Shown: positions 33,047-45,200 of the stretch, one piece after another | How positions within the stretch are numbered: the first letter of the stretch is position 1 | How the letters are laid out: the number at the start of each line of letters is the position of its first letter | Assembly: GCA_002049455.2 (NCBI GenBank) | Contig: KV918911.1 | Location: 1 to 64,000 of the forward strand | Origin: Porphyra umbilicalis | Lineage: Eukaryota > Rhodophyta > Bangiophyceae > Bangiales > Bangiaceae | Direction: 5' to 3' | DNA length: 64,000 nt | Program-made: the position numbers and the translations under genes | Notes under the pieces: model-generated | Seen by the model: only the letters and a program-made list of their open reading frames with translations | Databases searched by the model: none | Told to the model about the DNA's origin: nothing

Positions 33047-35050
33047 ATGGCGTCGGCCGATGCGGCCCACGGTACGGCCGCCATGGCGGTCGACTGTCGG
33101 GGCGGTGCTCCTGGTGACGTCCTCGGGGAGGAAGAGGAGATTGACGGCACCTTGGCCTCCCTCCTGTCGGCTTCTTGGCCGACTCCCGCCGTTGTTGACG
33201 ACTCTTTTCGCCGGTTCCCCTGGGACCACGGGGGGTCCCTGGTGGAACAGCGGTATGCGGTCCTTGAGGGCCGTCGCATGGTCAGTCTATGGACGACCAT
33301 CCGGGCCAACTACGGCCCGTTGTACGCCGTCCCCGAGGGAACGACAACGGACTTCCCATTTCTCCGTCGCCAGAAGGACTGGCGTGTGTGTCGGGTGCTT
33401 CGCCATTTGGCGAAGCGAGACCTCCCCCCGGAGGTGGGCGACAAGCCCTACTTCTCTTGGGACTATTACTTTGGCACCCCTCCCAAGATCGCGGAGGAGG
33501 ACCGCGGGTACTTTGTACCCGGCGCCCTGGGGGAGTGGACAATTCGCACTACCATGAGCGTCCTGGTGCTCCATGAGCAGTGGGAGGTCCGAGAAGTTCC
33601 GGTATCTCGGCGTGAAGCCCTGTATCCGATCGCCCCCCTTTGGTGGGCGTCCTTGGAGGTGCCGCGCGGTATGGCCGCGCGGATGCCACAGATGTTGGGG
33701 CTGCGTGGCAGCAAGCTGATAGGAGAGGTCCTCGGGGGACCCTACCACATTATGATGGCGACCCTTTGGGCCGTCGAGGTGGCCGACGTCTTCGTCGGCA
33801 GCATCCGCCACCACGGCCATCTGTGGCGTCTTCCACTGGTCCTACGGACGGCTTTGGCTGAGCTTACGGCCGAGCGACTGTGCTCGGCCGACTCGTCCGC
33901 TAGGCCCCTCTTGGAGGCCGGGTTCGAGCTCCTCCGCCTTGTGGAGGAGCTGGGGAGGGAGTCGTGGCTCCTTTATGATGCGAGCCCCCGAGGGGTCTTC
34001 CGGTGCGCCAAGGTGCTTGACGATGACGGGGTCTTGGTCCTCATGGAGGGCCTTGGTGACTCCACCCTCCCTTATGGGAGGAGTGTCACTCATGAGCTGC
34101 GTCTTTGTCCCCTTGATCGGGACCTGGCCACAGCCGGGCCGAACCGTTACGGTCCGGCGGCCCTTTTGGCTCCCCCGGCGGCACGGCCGCCGTCGCCTCC
34201 CGCGAGCTCCGAGGGGGTGCCGCATCTGGCCCCGCCCCTTTGGGGGGCGGTCTCTAGTCGTTACACCCCCCGTTGGGGTGGACGCTATGGTCGGTCGCGT
34301 CGTACCCACCCCGGAGGATGGTCGGTTCCCTTTATTGGGGGACGTTCGGGTCCGCCGTTGGCGTCCCTTCCCTTGTTCTCGTGGGACGGGGCCGGCCAAC
34401 TGGGGACCCCTCGGCCTGTGCGGCGCGCGGTGTGCGATGGCTTGGCCCGCTCTCGAAGGACGCTCCCCCCGATCCTCACCAACGGGATGGATCACACCCT
34501 GATGATTTAGCTAAGGCGCAACTTGGTGCGGCTTCGTAACGAGATGGCCGTTATTGTGTCACGCCCTATGGGTGACCGAGAAGCGGACGTGCTGTACTCC
34601 TTGAGTACTGTCGACTCGATCGGCCGCCTCTTGGCGGAGGAGTATGGCGCCGCCGTGGCAGAGCCCAACACCGTCTTGGCGGGATGGTCCATCCGCAACC
34701 TGGCGTCGCCCCCGGTTCCGGCCGGAGGTGCTATTTCGCTGGCGACGCCACAGCGTCCGCCGTCCCCTTCCCCACCCCACTACGGGGTGGGGCCTGGCTC
34801 TTCGGTTTCGCTTCATTATGGGGCGGCCTCGGCTTCGGTAGCCCCGCCCCCATATGGGGCGGGCTCGGGATCGGCTACCCCGTCCCACTATGGGGCGGGC
34901 TCTGGTGTTGCTATTCCGGTCCCTTATGGGACGGCGACCGGTCCCTCAGCGACACCCCCGACCTTCTCGGGGCCGAGGTATTACTCGCGCGATGATGATC
35001 CCGGTCAGGGCTATTACCCTGACTTTGGTTCTCGCTCCGGGGGTTGGTGA
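33047..35050 (+). CDS. Antisense accessory frame of gypsy-2, unknown protein
   Basis: About 660 codons run opposite to gag-pol in one plus-strand frame, starting at ATG (MASADAAHGTAAMAVDC), with about one break. The frame stays open upstream into the LTR, but the leader before the ATG is of low complexity. The central 350 residues look like a folded protein, not shadow sequence: varied composition, many W, Y, F and L, and segments such as LWTTIRANYGPLYAV, KPYFSWDYYFGTPP, HEQWEVREVPVS and ESWLLYDASPRG. The tail is repetitive (HYGAGSG-like units) and ends near YYSRDDDPGQGYYPDFG. No family is recognised. Position and strand recall the antisense ORFs described in some plant Tat-lineage gypsy elements, but no sequence likeness to those can be claimed. 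An AATAAA follows at 35170. Confidence 0.65.
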
Positions 35051-35169
35051 CTTGTCACCGGGGGTGCTTGCAACCCCTGTCCCTCGGTCATTGGTTGTGT
35101 TTCCCTTCATCGCCCTCTTTAAGGGTAGGTGCCGCACTGTGGGGGAGAGTGCGAGAGGGCCCCGTAGTG

Positions 35170-35175
35170 AATAAA
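35170..35175 (+). terminator. AATAAA after the antisense frame
   Basis: A canonical AATAAA 120 bases past the stop of the gypsy-2 antisense frame and on the same strand. It would give that gene its own 3' end before transcripts reach the 3' side of pol. Confidence 0.55.
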
Positions 35176-35399
35176 GGGGCTTAGCCCCTCTTCTTTGTAA
35201 CCCTTGTCTCCATGGCCGCCCGAGCGACTCGCAGGTCTTGTACCCTTTTCTTGACTTGGTCAGAGAAGTATACCCCTTCCTGCGTCAAGGCGGGCAGTTT
35301 AATTTTCTTCCGGAGACAGTATTTTCGGAGGGCTTCTCTCGGAAGAGAAGAGGCAAATTGCCACGTGGCTTCCCCTTCGGGAAACCGAAACCATTTGTC

Positions 35400-38300
35400 T
35401 CAGAGCTTCAATTGGCCGTCATCATTCCAACCATGTTCGATAAAATTCTCAAACACGTATTCGGGACCATCCTTAAGGTGGGTCCCCTCCTTAAAGAGGG
35501 CTTGTGCCTTCGAGGCACGGGTCCACTTGGTATCCCGCGCCGGGGGCGTGGGAGCTCCAGTGACATGGTCACTGCTCACCGTCCTCATGCTCCTGGGGCT
35601 CTCTATCAGGGATTGGTACCCATAGGTCTGTAGTACCATATAAGGCCCCTGGGTCTTGAACCCAAGCTTCTTTGGCGATCGGGAGTGGGCATCCAGATAG
35701 ACCCAGTCCCCAGCTTTCAGCTGGTTATTCTTTTCTCGAGCGCGCGCATCGAAGGCGCGCTTGTACGCTGCCTGGGCTTTCCCCAGGTGCTTTCGGACCT
35801 TGGGAATGAGGGCCTTCAGGTCCTTAACATATTGTTTCGCCGCCGAGCTGGTGTCGACGGGTCGTTCCTCGGCTTGTCTCAGCCGCGGCATTCTCTCAAT
35901 CCCAATGAGTTGGAGCCGCCTCGGGCTCACGAAAGCAAAGGGGATTTCCCCAGTGCTGGAATGGACCTGCGTATTGTACGCAGTCGTCAAGAGGGACAGA
36001 TGACTGTCCCACTCGGCTTGGTGCTCCGACACATAGCAGCGGAGCTGTCGAACGAGGGTGCGGTTATATTGCTCCACCTGCCTGTTCGTCTGCGGGTGAT
36101 AACGCGAGGTATAGTTTGAAGCTATACCGAGTAAACCCAGGATGCCCTGGTAATACACCGAGGCAAACTGCGGTCCGTTGTCCGTAAGGACAGAGTCGGG
36201 GATGCCATATGCGGCAACCCATGTATCTTTAAATGCCGATGCCACGGCCAGGGCCGTAGCTTCCCTCATGGAGATGGCTCTTGTCAACTTCGTGAACCGG
36301 TCACAGATGACCAGGACGTGCTTGTGCCCCCCTTTAGAGGTGGGCAGTGGGCCCAACAGGTCCATTGCGAGCCCCGAGAAGGGCTCGTCGGCGGTGAACA
36401 GCTTCATCATCGTTGTATGTTTTCTCTCTAAGAGACGGTTCTTGGCGCACGCGGGGCATTGCTTCACGTGCTTGTACACGTCAACGACCATCGTAGGCCA
36501 GTACACATACCTACGAAGGGTTTTATACATCTTTCTCGAGCCGGGATGCCCGGCTAGCACCGACTGGTGTTGGTGTGTTACAACTTGGATAACCGCTTGT
36601 GTTAACCGTCCGTACACCGAGCGACGGCAGAGTAGCCCGCTCTTTTCTCGGAAGAAGAACACTTGACGACTCCACGTGGGGTCGGGGGGCGAAAGAGCAT
36701 CTAGCTCTTTAAGCCTGGCCTGACAGAAGGCGTCCTCAGCCTGGCCCAGGATAATCTCTCGGGCCGTCAGGGCCCCCATAGGGGCCTCCTCCTGTGACGC
36801 TTCTTGTAAGACGTCACTGGCCCGGGTCTCGACAGCTAGGACGGGGGTGTCCTCGTCCAGGGGCGAGGTGTCCAAACCCTCTGTAGGGAGACGCGATAGC
36901 GCGTCTGCCACCTTATGATACTTTCCCGGCTTATGCCGTATCTCATAATTGTACTCCGATAGTCGGAGTCGCCATCGGTTAATCCAAGCATTCGGACTCA
37001 TACTATTGAGAACCGATAACAGGGCGCGGTGGTCACACCGCACCACAAATTTCGCACCTTCTGGGTAGGACCGTACATAGGTCGCGGCCCAGACGACGCC
37101 TAGCGCCTCGATCTCCGTGGCTAAATAGTTCTTCTCCGCAGGGAGAAGTGCACGACTATAGTAGCCGATGGGGTGGTATACCCCGTCGGACTGTTGTTGC
37201 TGTAGGCAACAACCCAGCTGTTCATAGCTGGCGTCGACGACGACGATATAATGCCCGTGCCTCTTGGGCAGGGCTAGGATAGGGGCGTCCAATAGACGTC
37301 CTCGGAGTATCTCAAAGGCGTCCGTCTCCTTCCATGAGGGAGGAGGAAGCTTCCTAGGAAGCTTGGTGCTTGTAAGCGCCGTTAGTGGCTTCGCTATCTT
37401 AGCGAGGTCTGCTACGAAGCGGCGGTACACGCCGCACATACCCAGAAAGCCCTTCATATGGGTCTGAGTTTCCGGATAACGGAGACCCCGAAGCGCCCAG
37501 AGGTTTTTCTCCAGGAAAGGTACCCGTCCTGTTCGGATCACATGATCAAGGTATTCCACTTCATCCGGGAAGACGTGGCACTTAGACGCCTCTAAGGTGA
37601 CCCCTGCTTTCCCGAGCAGGGTCAGCACCTCATCAAGGTGCTGTGAGTACTCCTCGGGGGAACCCGAGAAAACAATCACGTCGTCCAGATATACCAAACG
37701 TATCTGCCACTTCACACCGGTCAGGATCATATCCATGGCGCTTTGTAAAGTCGCAGGGGCGTTGCACAACCCAAAGGGAAGGCGCACGCACTGCCATGCG
37801 CCCGAGTGGCACGTGAAAGCCGTGAGGTGATTGTCCCCCTCGGCTACTGGTATTTGCCAGTAACCTGCCTCACAATCCAGGATGGAGAACACCCTGGCGT
37901 CCCCTAGGAAGTCAATGCACTCATCCATCCGTGGGATGGGGTACGCATCCTTGATAGTCATCAAGTTGAGCTTTCTGTAATCGATACAGAAGCGTACCGA
38001 ACCATCAGGCTTCGGTACCATCACCACGGGGCTAGCCCATTCCCCGCTCGCGGGCTCAATAACGTCCATCGAGCGCATCCGCTCGACCTCCCCTTTCTCT
38101 CTCTCCGGGGCCATTGGCCCGTCCTTGTACGGGTGCTGTCTCACGGGGACAGCCTCAGGCTTCAGTCGGATTCGGTGTTCCACACCTCTAATTATGCCGA
38201 GCTTTCTCTCCCAAAGGGAGAAATGCTTTTGGAGGAGGGCCTTTACGGGCCCCGACCACTCCGCCGGCACCGAAGAAACATCCACCTTCGGCAGAGGTGA

Positions 38301-39309
38301 ACCCTCCACCCCCCTTAGGGGGCGTAGCGAGCTCCTTGAGCTTGCTCTCCGAGACCTCGTACGTCGGCCCCTCGTGGGCGTCGATATACCCGATGCTCAT
38401 ATCGGTTGTTAGCCGCAACGGCGTAACGCCCAGGTGCATCACCTGGATGGTTATGGGCTCGTCTGCCATAATTATGGCAGGGCCTTGGGCGACCTGTAGA
38501 CCATGCTTGTGGTACAAAGGCGGTCGCCCTCTTACGAGGCCATGCCCCGTGTACGTACTTCGTACGGGAACATGGGCTATTGTCCCGGGTTGGACCCAGG
38601 TTTTCCGGGCTGGCTTCAGTTGAGCCGTTAGCCCCTCGGGGCAAGCACAGACCGCCGAAATGGAGGGATCGGGGCGTCCCGTAGGGGCTTTCCTCCTTTT
38701 GATCGGCACCTTGGTGCCGTCTAGGAGTTCCACATGTTGCTCCTATGTTGCAATGTTTTTTGTCGCAACGTCGAAACAGGAGGTGCCCAAAATAGCTCGG
38801 ACACTCATATTGTTCACAACTCCAAAGGAGATGTATGAGGTCTGACCCCCAAAGGTCACACCAAGACAGACAGCTCCAACGATGGGGAGCCAGCCCCCAC
38901 TGACATCATGGAACATCTTCGCGAGATCACCCAGCGGTTGTAGCGGTGTGTCGACCGGTAATAGTCGCCGGTCTATTAGCGTTGGGCCACTACCCGTATC
39001 CAATATAGCCCGGGTAGTGAGATCAAATTCTGCCGTCAGGAAAAACAGGACGGCTAGTTGGTAACTAGAGGAGGGCATGAACGCGCAAGGCGTTCCCTTT
39101 TGGGGTCTCCCTTGGGAGGCCCCCACTACCCGACTAGGCCGGTTTCTCCCGGCCCTACGAGATGACTTGCATATCCGGTCGACTCCATTCGTCTCCCGGA
39201 CGGGTGGGGCAAACCCACCCGCTACTCGTTTCCCGAGGGGAAGTTGTCCTCCTCGTCCTGCTCGGCCGCATCCCTCCCTGAGGAGGGTGAGTCGTCCGAA
39301 GACGACCAC
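35400..39309 (-). pseudogene. gypsy-2 pol: protease, RT, RNase H, integrase
   Basis: Protease with AILDTGSGPTLID (about 39.0 kb). RT with SPVVMVPKPDGSVRFCIDYR, SILDCEAGYWQIPV and the active site RLVYLDDVIVF (38.05-37.7 kb). RNase H with YIVVVDASYEQLGCCL, LATEIEALGVVWA and KVADALSRLP (37.2-36.9 kb). Integrase zinc domain AGHPGSRKMYKTLRRYVYW plus CPACAKNR, then core residues in LAMDLLGPLP, LTDNGPQFA and NRQVEQYNRTLV (36.55-36.05 kb). A basic C-terminal part ends near 35.4 kb. The frame from RT to integrase is long and mostly open. It is related to gypsy-1 pol but clearly a different family. Confidence 0.92.
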
Positions 39310-40723
39310 GGGGGACCATAATGTTCCCTCACCGCCGCGACCGGTTGTCCTTTACGGACTTTCTCATCCGCCTTGCGGCGATCTTCGCACCGCTCCATGA
39401 AGGCTTTGGTCAACAGAGCCTTTGTCCCCGCGTCAAGGCGGGGACACTCTCTGAAGAAATGCCCCCGCATTTTACATGCAAGACAGTTATTTGTCCGGGG
39501 TCGCCCGGGACGACCCGCTTCTCCCCCCTTGAGGGAAGTCCGTGGGGAAGGCCCTCGAGGCCGCTTCCCCCACCTTAGCGGAAGCCCATTGGGCCTGTCC
39601 GTGAGAAACCTCCTTCACCTTAGGGGGGCCCCATCGGGATGGACCTGCTTCCCCAACCTTCGGGGGATCCCTTCGGGGGGGAACATACCTCCTCCACCTT
39701 AGGTGGGCCCCATCGGGAAGGACCCGGAGGAACTTCCCCCACCTGAGGTGGGGCTGTTACTGCCACGGTTACGTATTTTCGCGGCGCTGGTCGAGCTGCG
39801 CGACGCACCCGACGGGCCTCGGCCCGTCGGTCCTCTTCATTTTTTTGCTCCTGGAGGCGTCTACGACAGACGTCCCCCTTCCGCTGGGCATATTGCACCA
39901 GCAGGTCCATTGGCATGTTGGGGGTATTATGTTCGCGTACATCGGCGCGAATCTCCCAACCCAGCCCCTGCATACAGCGACTCTTCATCTGTCCTTTTGT
40001 GTGAATGTAACCACACAGGCGACGTAACCCCCGTAGGCGTACGTAGTAATCATTCTCTGTTTCATCCGCCCCTTGGGCGGCCCCATGGAACAGGGCATCT
40101 TTGTCGCTTAGCGCCTGCTCATCCGCGTATTTGCGGAGGAGCCAGTTGATCAGTCCCAAGTAGGAGCCGATCTCTCCACTCCGCCCTCCTTGGAGGGACG
40201 GCATGATCGTATACAACTCCCGTTTGAGATCACTCTTAGTGAACTTGGGAAGGAGATACAGGGCTCGGCCCTCCGAGACGTCATTGTCGTCACCCGCTTT
40301 TACGACGCGGCTGAGGAATTCGAAGACGCCTAAGGCGAGCGTCCCATCCCACTCTGCATCAAGGCCAAAAGCGGCCGACACATCCTTACGCAGACGGCCT
40401 AGGCCGTGCGCCATGGTCCGGTCGTACCGGATGTCGGTATTCACCAAAGCATAAGTTGCGCAATCTCAGACTGCGGCATAGCGGTCGTCCGCGGGGACGA
40501 TCTTAGGGAAAATCCGACGGTTGGATTCCCCTCCCAGCTCGTGCCCTAGGGCACGGGTGACCGATCGACGGGGCACATGGCGACCCCCATCTCCTCCGGA
40601 GTACTCCCCGTCCGAGGAGGAGGAACTCATGCGCCGATGTCGGCGCCGGGACCGTCTAGTAGTCCCGAGGGCTGTCTCTATAAGAGACTGTCGATCGTGT
40701 ATCGGGCTAATCAAAGCGTCCAA
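39222..40723 (-). pseudogene. gypsy-2 gag region
   Basis: A capsid-like domain (40.4-39.9 kb) with GVFEFLSRVVKAGDDNDVSE, GSYLGLINWLLRKYADEQA and ENDYYVRLRGLRRLCGYIHT, then a basic RRAEARRVRRAARPAPRKY stretch. A repeat-rich linker follows (PP.VGEVPPGPS-type units, 39.75-39.53 kb), then a zinc-knuckle end (MRGHFFREC, about 39.46 kb) and an acidic tail. The linker DNA is a run of imperfect roughly 60-75-bp repeats with the words CCACCTTAGG and CCCATCGGG. Gag lies upstream of protease in another frame. Confidence 0.8.
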
Positions 40724-40907
40724 CGAATGTCGCAGGGCTGCCGATATGGCAGCCGCGTCTTGGGCCCCCGTTGGAAACCGGTCACCACCTCAACGAGGAG
40801 GTGTTCGTGGTGGGCCGGCGGCTCTCGCCAGCCCGTCATATGGGCCCCGTGGTAAACGGGGGACCGCTTGGTCCCGCCCACTCGGGGCTAGAGGAGGTGG
40901 AGGGGGG

Positions 40908-41140
40908 AATTCCCCTCCGGCTCCACCCTCCACACCTTGGAGGGGAGGAGGTGGGAATTCCCTTCCACCTACGCCCCCCGCACCTTCGGGGGGAAGAGAC
41001 GAGAATACCCCTCCGTCTACATCCCCCCGCTCCTTGGGGGGGGAGAGACGGGAATACCCTTCTTCCTGTGCCCCCCGCGCCATGGGGGGGGAAGAGACGG
41101 GAATACCCTTCCGTCTCCACCCCCGTCGCTCGGCGCGCCA
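40908..41140. repeat. Tandem repeat in the gypsy-2 leader
   Basis: About four units of roughly 55-60 bp, each with GGAATACCC/GAATTCCC followed by a C-run and an inverted G-run (CCCCCC...GGGGGG). The units could each fold. They lie between the 5' LTR and the capsid part of gag. Confidence 0.65.
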
Positions 41141-41470
41141 CACTCCGGCGTGGCGGTGCCGGCTTGACGCTCCCGCCGAGGAGGGATCCCTCCGGGGTCC
41201 TGGGACCCCGAGCCCTCGCTGGCTCCGTCACGGTCGCCCCGTGACGGGTTGCCGGCGCCAGGGGCGCCGGTCTCCGTCACCCCAGTGGTGTCCATGGTGG
41301 GAGGACTCCGTCCACCTGCGGACACAATCAATCGTCAAAGACAATCTCAACAGAACAGTCACTCCCAAGGGCAAGACAAAGCACAGGAGAAAGACCACCG
41401 TCAGAACTGACACAGGGTAGACCCGACTGATCAAGAAGGGCCAGACCCTGTCCCCCGCTGATCCATCAAA

Positions 41471-42237
41471 TGTAGTGGCTTCTGACCGCAAAGCCGACGG
41501 GGCACCGCCCCGTCAGGGAACCCAGCACAGGATGCGGAGCGACACAAAGGAGAAAGAACACAAACGCCTGGATCACAGGGCGCGAAGCGCACCAGAACGC
41601 CGGAACTAACGCAAACGCAACGCTGATTTATTCGAGTACGCACGATGACCCCAAAGCATACACTCATATACCCTCAGAAACAAGACGCAGGACGTGGAAA
41701 ATCCCGACCCAGGAAAAGACGGTCGTAGGGCGGCCGGGGCCCGGCGGGCCACGGTCCCTGATGCGGGGTCCTGGTGGCCCCTGCCACGGATCAAGGAACC
41801 CCCTTCCACTGGAAGAGAAATATGGTCCCTGGATTTACGCCAGCTTGGACTGGAAGTGCCCAATACATCACTAGGGACTTATCCCCAGATTTTCAAGTCT
41901 CCGATCGAAGTCCTCGTGGGATATCGACAGTGGCCGAGATCTAATCTCGGCCCCGGGCATTTTTCCCGGTGAAAGGAGCTTCCACAAGCTTCCGGGCCCC
42001 TCTAGGGGGCCCGGATCGAGGGGTCGCGTTGCCCCGCGTCCGCGTCCGGGCCTGCCCCCTCTACCTCTGGGGGAGGGGGATGTAAGCCTCGGGGGCGGCC
42101 CTAAGCGCCACCTGGCATGCGCCCCGAAGGGGCGCCGCACACCGCTCCCTCTAGGGGCATTACGTGTGTGCTCACGGCCCCTCCCCCTGCTCATGCCGGG
42201 GGGATCGCGTCATCAGAGGAGAGGGGGATTCCCCGGC
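41471..42237 (-). repeat. gypsy-2 5' LTR
   Basis: Starts TGTAGTGG at 41471 and matches the 3' LTR to about 42228-42237, where copia-2 sequence begins. AATAAA on the minus strand at 41632-41627 repeats the signal of the other LTR. On the minus strand the bases just inside read TTTGATGGATCAGCGGGGG, a possible primer site of unassigned tRNA type. Confidence 0.88.
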
Positions 42238-45200
42238 ATCCGGGACGATCTCTCCATGCTCGAAAACCCGGTGGACGACAACACGCTTGCGCTGCGTGTC
42301 CTTGCAGGGCTCCCGGCAGAGTACGGGATGCTCAGGATGGTGTGGGAGAAGAAGAACACTAAGCTCTTCATGTCGGACGTGACGGCTAAGCTGCTTCAAG
42401 TCGAGCAGCGGAGCATTTCTGTCGGCGCTTCCAAGCCTCCTGGCAGTGTCAAGGCACAAGCCTTTGCGGCAGCCTCGCCTACGGAGCCGTTTGACAAGAA
42501 GTCGGCTTTTTGCGTCTACTGCAACAATAAGAGACACATGCAGCGCGACTGCCACAGAAGAAGGCGGACGAGGCGAAGGGCAAGGGCAAGCCCGGCAGTG
42601 GTGGTCGTGAAGGCGGTCACGGCGGCGGGCCCTACGCGGGTGCCGCTCTGGCCGACACTGCTTCTACTGGAAAAACCGGGAGCAGCAAAGCTCGCGTGAG
42701 CTCCCTGTGCTCATCAACTTGGGTGCTCGACTCTGGCGCAACCAATCACATGGCCGCCGGGGATAAGGGCTTGACCGTCCGGATGGCGGGAAGCGGGGCC
42801 GAGGTCACCTTGGCCAACGGCAAAGCGGAACCCGTCAAGAGGCACAACCACGTCTCCATGGACGTTGGCAAGGGCAAAACCAAGACGCGCATGGTGCTCG
42901 GGGAGTCCATGCTCGTGCCGGACCTGACCAGCAACTTGCTCTCGGTTCGAGCGCTTTACCGCACTTGTGGTGCGGTACTGTTCGTCGGAAACGCATGTTA
43001 CATCCTCAGCGACGGGGATGCTTTCCATTCGAGCGGAGTGCTAGACAAGGCGTCCGTTGTCGGCAAGGTCAACGACCTGGCGCAGTACGTGCTGAAGGTC
43101 ACGCCGGTCAAGGCTTTGGCGTGCGCGGCATCGACGCGCATCGCTGGGGAGGTGGGGCTGTGGCATTGTTGTTTCAACCACTTGGGGTCGGAGAAATTCA
43201 AGCTGGCGGGCACAATGGTCGACGGAATGCCGTTGTCAGTTGCAGACGCCAAGCGCGTCATTGGCACTGTTTGCGTGCCGTGTGTGGGCGAAACGATGCT
43301 ACAGGCGCCCAGCCCCCGCTCGTCGACAGTGACGACCAAGTGCGAACTGGTGCACACCGACATTGGTGGCCCTCTCACTGAGTCGCTGGGTGGCTCCCTC
43401 TACTTTATGACGGCGCTGGAGGACTCAACGGGGTTCATAACGGCTACGCCTATCGAGACAAGGGGGATGGCGCCGGAGGTGCTCAAGACGAGCATCAAGC
43501 AGCTTGAGACGCTGACGTGCGTTAAAGTGAAGCGTGTCCGTCACGACGGTGCAAAGGAGTACGTCACGAACAATCTCAAGTCATGGTACGAGAATAATGG
43601 CATCACGTCTGAGATGACAGCGCCGTAAAAGTCGCAGCAGAGCGGCAAGGCCGAGCGGGTGAACCGCTCGCTGATGAAGCGCGTGCGTGCTGCCCTGCTT
43701 GACGCCGGTGCGGAGGAAGAGCTGTGGGCCGAGGCGTTGGCCACCGTCGTCCATGTGCTCAACCGATCTCCCAAGGCGGGGCTCGATGTGACGCCGCTCG
43801 AGGCGCTGATGGGTCGATGCGCCAACGTCGTGTGATTTCGCGTTTGGAGGAGTCGGGCGTGGGCGCGCAAGCCGAAGAAGCAGCAGCGCAAGTTGGAGCC
43901 AACGACCGAATTCGGTCGCTTTGTCGGCTACACTGTTGGTGGCAAGGCCTACCGCATCCTCGACGACGAGACAAATCAATTCTTCGAGTGACGGGACGTG
44001 CTATTGGAAGAGAACCCGGCGAAGGTCGAGACATCCGCAGCAGGGGTTGTCAGAATACGGTTTTTTGGCCGTATCCGGGCCAGAATACAGATATGTTCCA
44101 GAATATGTCGCAGAATATTCGTCCATGATTGTCCATTGAAGAAGGAAAGACCACCTACGGGAAGCTCTGGACGTCACTATGTCACTATCCCGAGCTGCTA
44201 GCGCAAATTAATGTCGAATATAGTCGTTTAGTTCACAATTACAGTAGCCCAAGATATCGGATATTTATCCTGACAACCCCAGGTCAGCAGTCGGGTCAAG
44301 CGCTGGTCCCCGGCTGACTGCGGAATATGACGGCGACAAGGACCGCGCCACGGAAGGGGCAATGGACATGCTCGGCGCAGAAGGTGGGCGATCGGAGAAG
44401 TGCTCCCCCGACGACACCTCTGACAGCGACAGCGAAGTCGGTCCTCCTTCCTTTGCTGGCCATAGCCAGCAGGAGGACAAGGACGGCGTCGGTGGCTCGA
44501 CATTGGCAGCTTGTCAAGCACCTGCGGTTAGTGACAGCGTCGCACCGGGGCCTCGTCGATCGAAGCGAAAGCCAGCTCCCAAGGTAACATCGTGGGAGAA
44601 GAAACCCAAGGCGTACTTGGCAAGCGGTAACTCATCAGCGGCTGAGGCGGGCTGGGACTTGCACAAGCCGCCTGCAAACGAGAAGGCGGCGCGCGCTCGT
44701 CCTGTATGGCCGCTGTAGAAGCAGGCCATCAAGGAGGAGGCGGCGGCACACAAGCCCCTTGGCACCTGGTCCAAGACCAAGGGGAACAACAAACACCACA
44801 AGGCCATCAATACGCGAATCGTGTTCGACATCAAGCACGACTCTGAGGGCAAGCTGACGCGCTACAAGGCTCGACTCGTCGCCCAAGGGTTCGACCAGGT
44901 GCCCGGACGAGACCTCGACGAGACGTGGGCTCCGGTTTCCAACGCGGCCACGACACGTGCTCTCTTCGCTGTGGCGGCGGCCATGGGCTGGGAGATTCAC
45001 CATGTCGACTTCAAGACAGCCTTCCTGAACGCCGAGATGGACAAGGAGATGTACGTCAAAATTTCCGACGATGTCGAACCGCAGGGGCTGGAGGGGATGT
45101 GTCGGCTTGACCTGGCGCTCTACGGGACAAAGCAGGCGGGGCGGCTGTAGGGCATCAAGCTGGACAAAGAGCTCAATGAGATGGGGGCGGTCCGGTCCAA

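Larger units (their letters stand above)
31903..42237 (-). mobile_element. gypsy-2: Ty3/gypsy element with a long antisense frame
   Basis: About 10.3 kb on the minus strand. LTRs of about 757-767 bp begin TGTAGTGG at 31903 and 41471 and agree at roughly 98% by hand count. Gag, protease, RT, RNase H and integrase follow in Ty3/gypsy order from 40.7 to 35.4 kb. The 2.7 kb between integrase and the 3' LTR hold a long frame on the opposite strand. No matching target duplication was found: the right end abuts copia-2 sequence and the left flank does not, so the locus has been rearranged or truncated. The coding part looks moderately preserved, with about two or three breaks. Confidence 0.92.
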
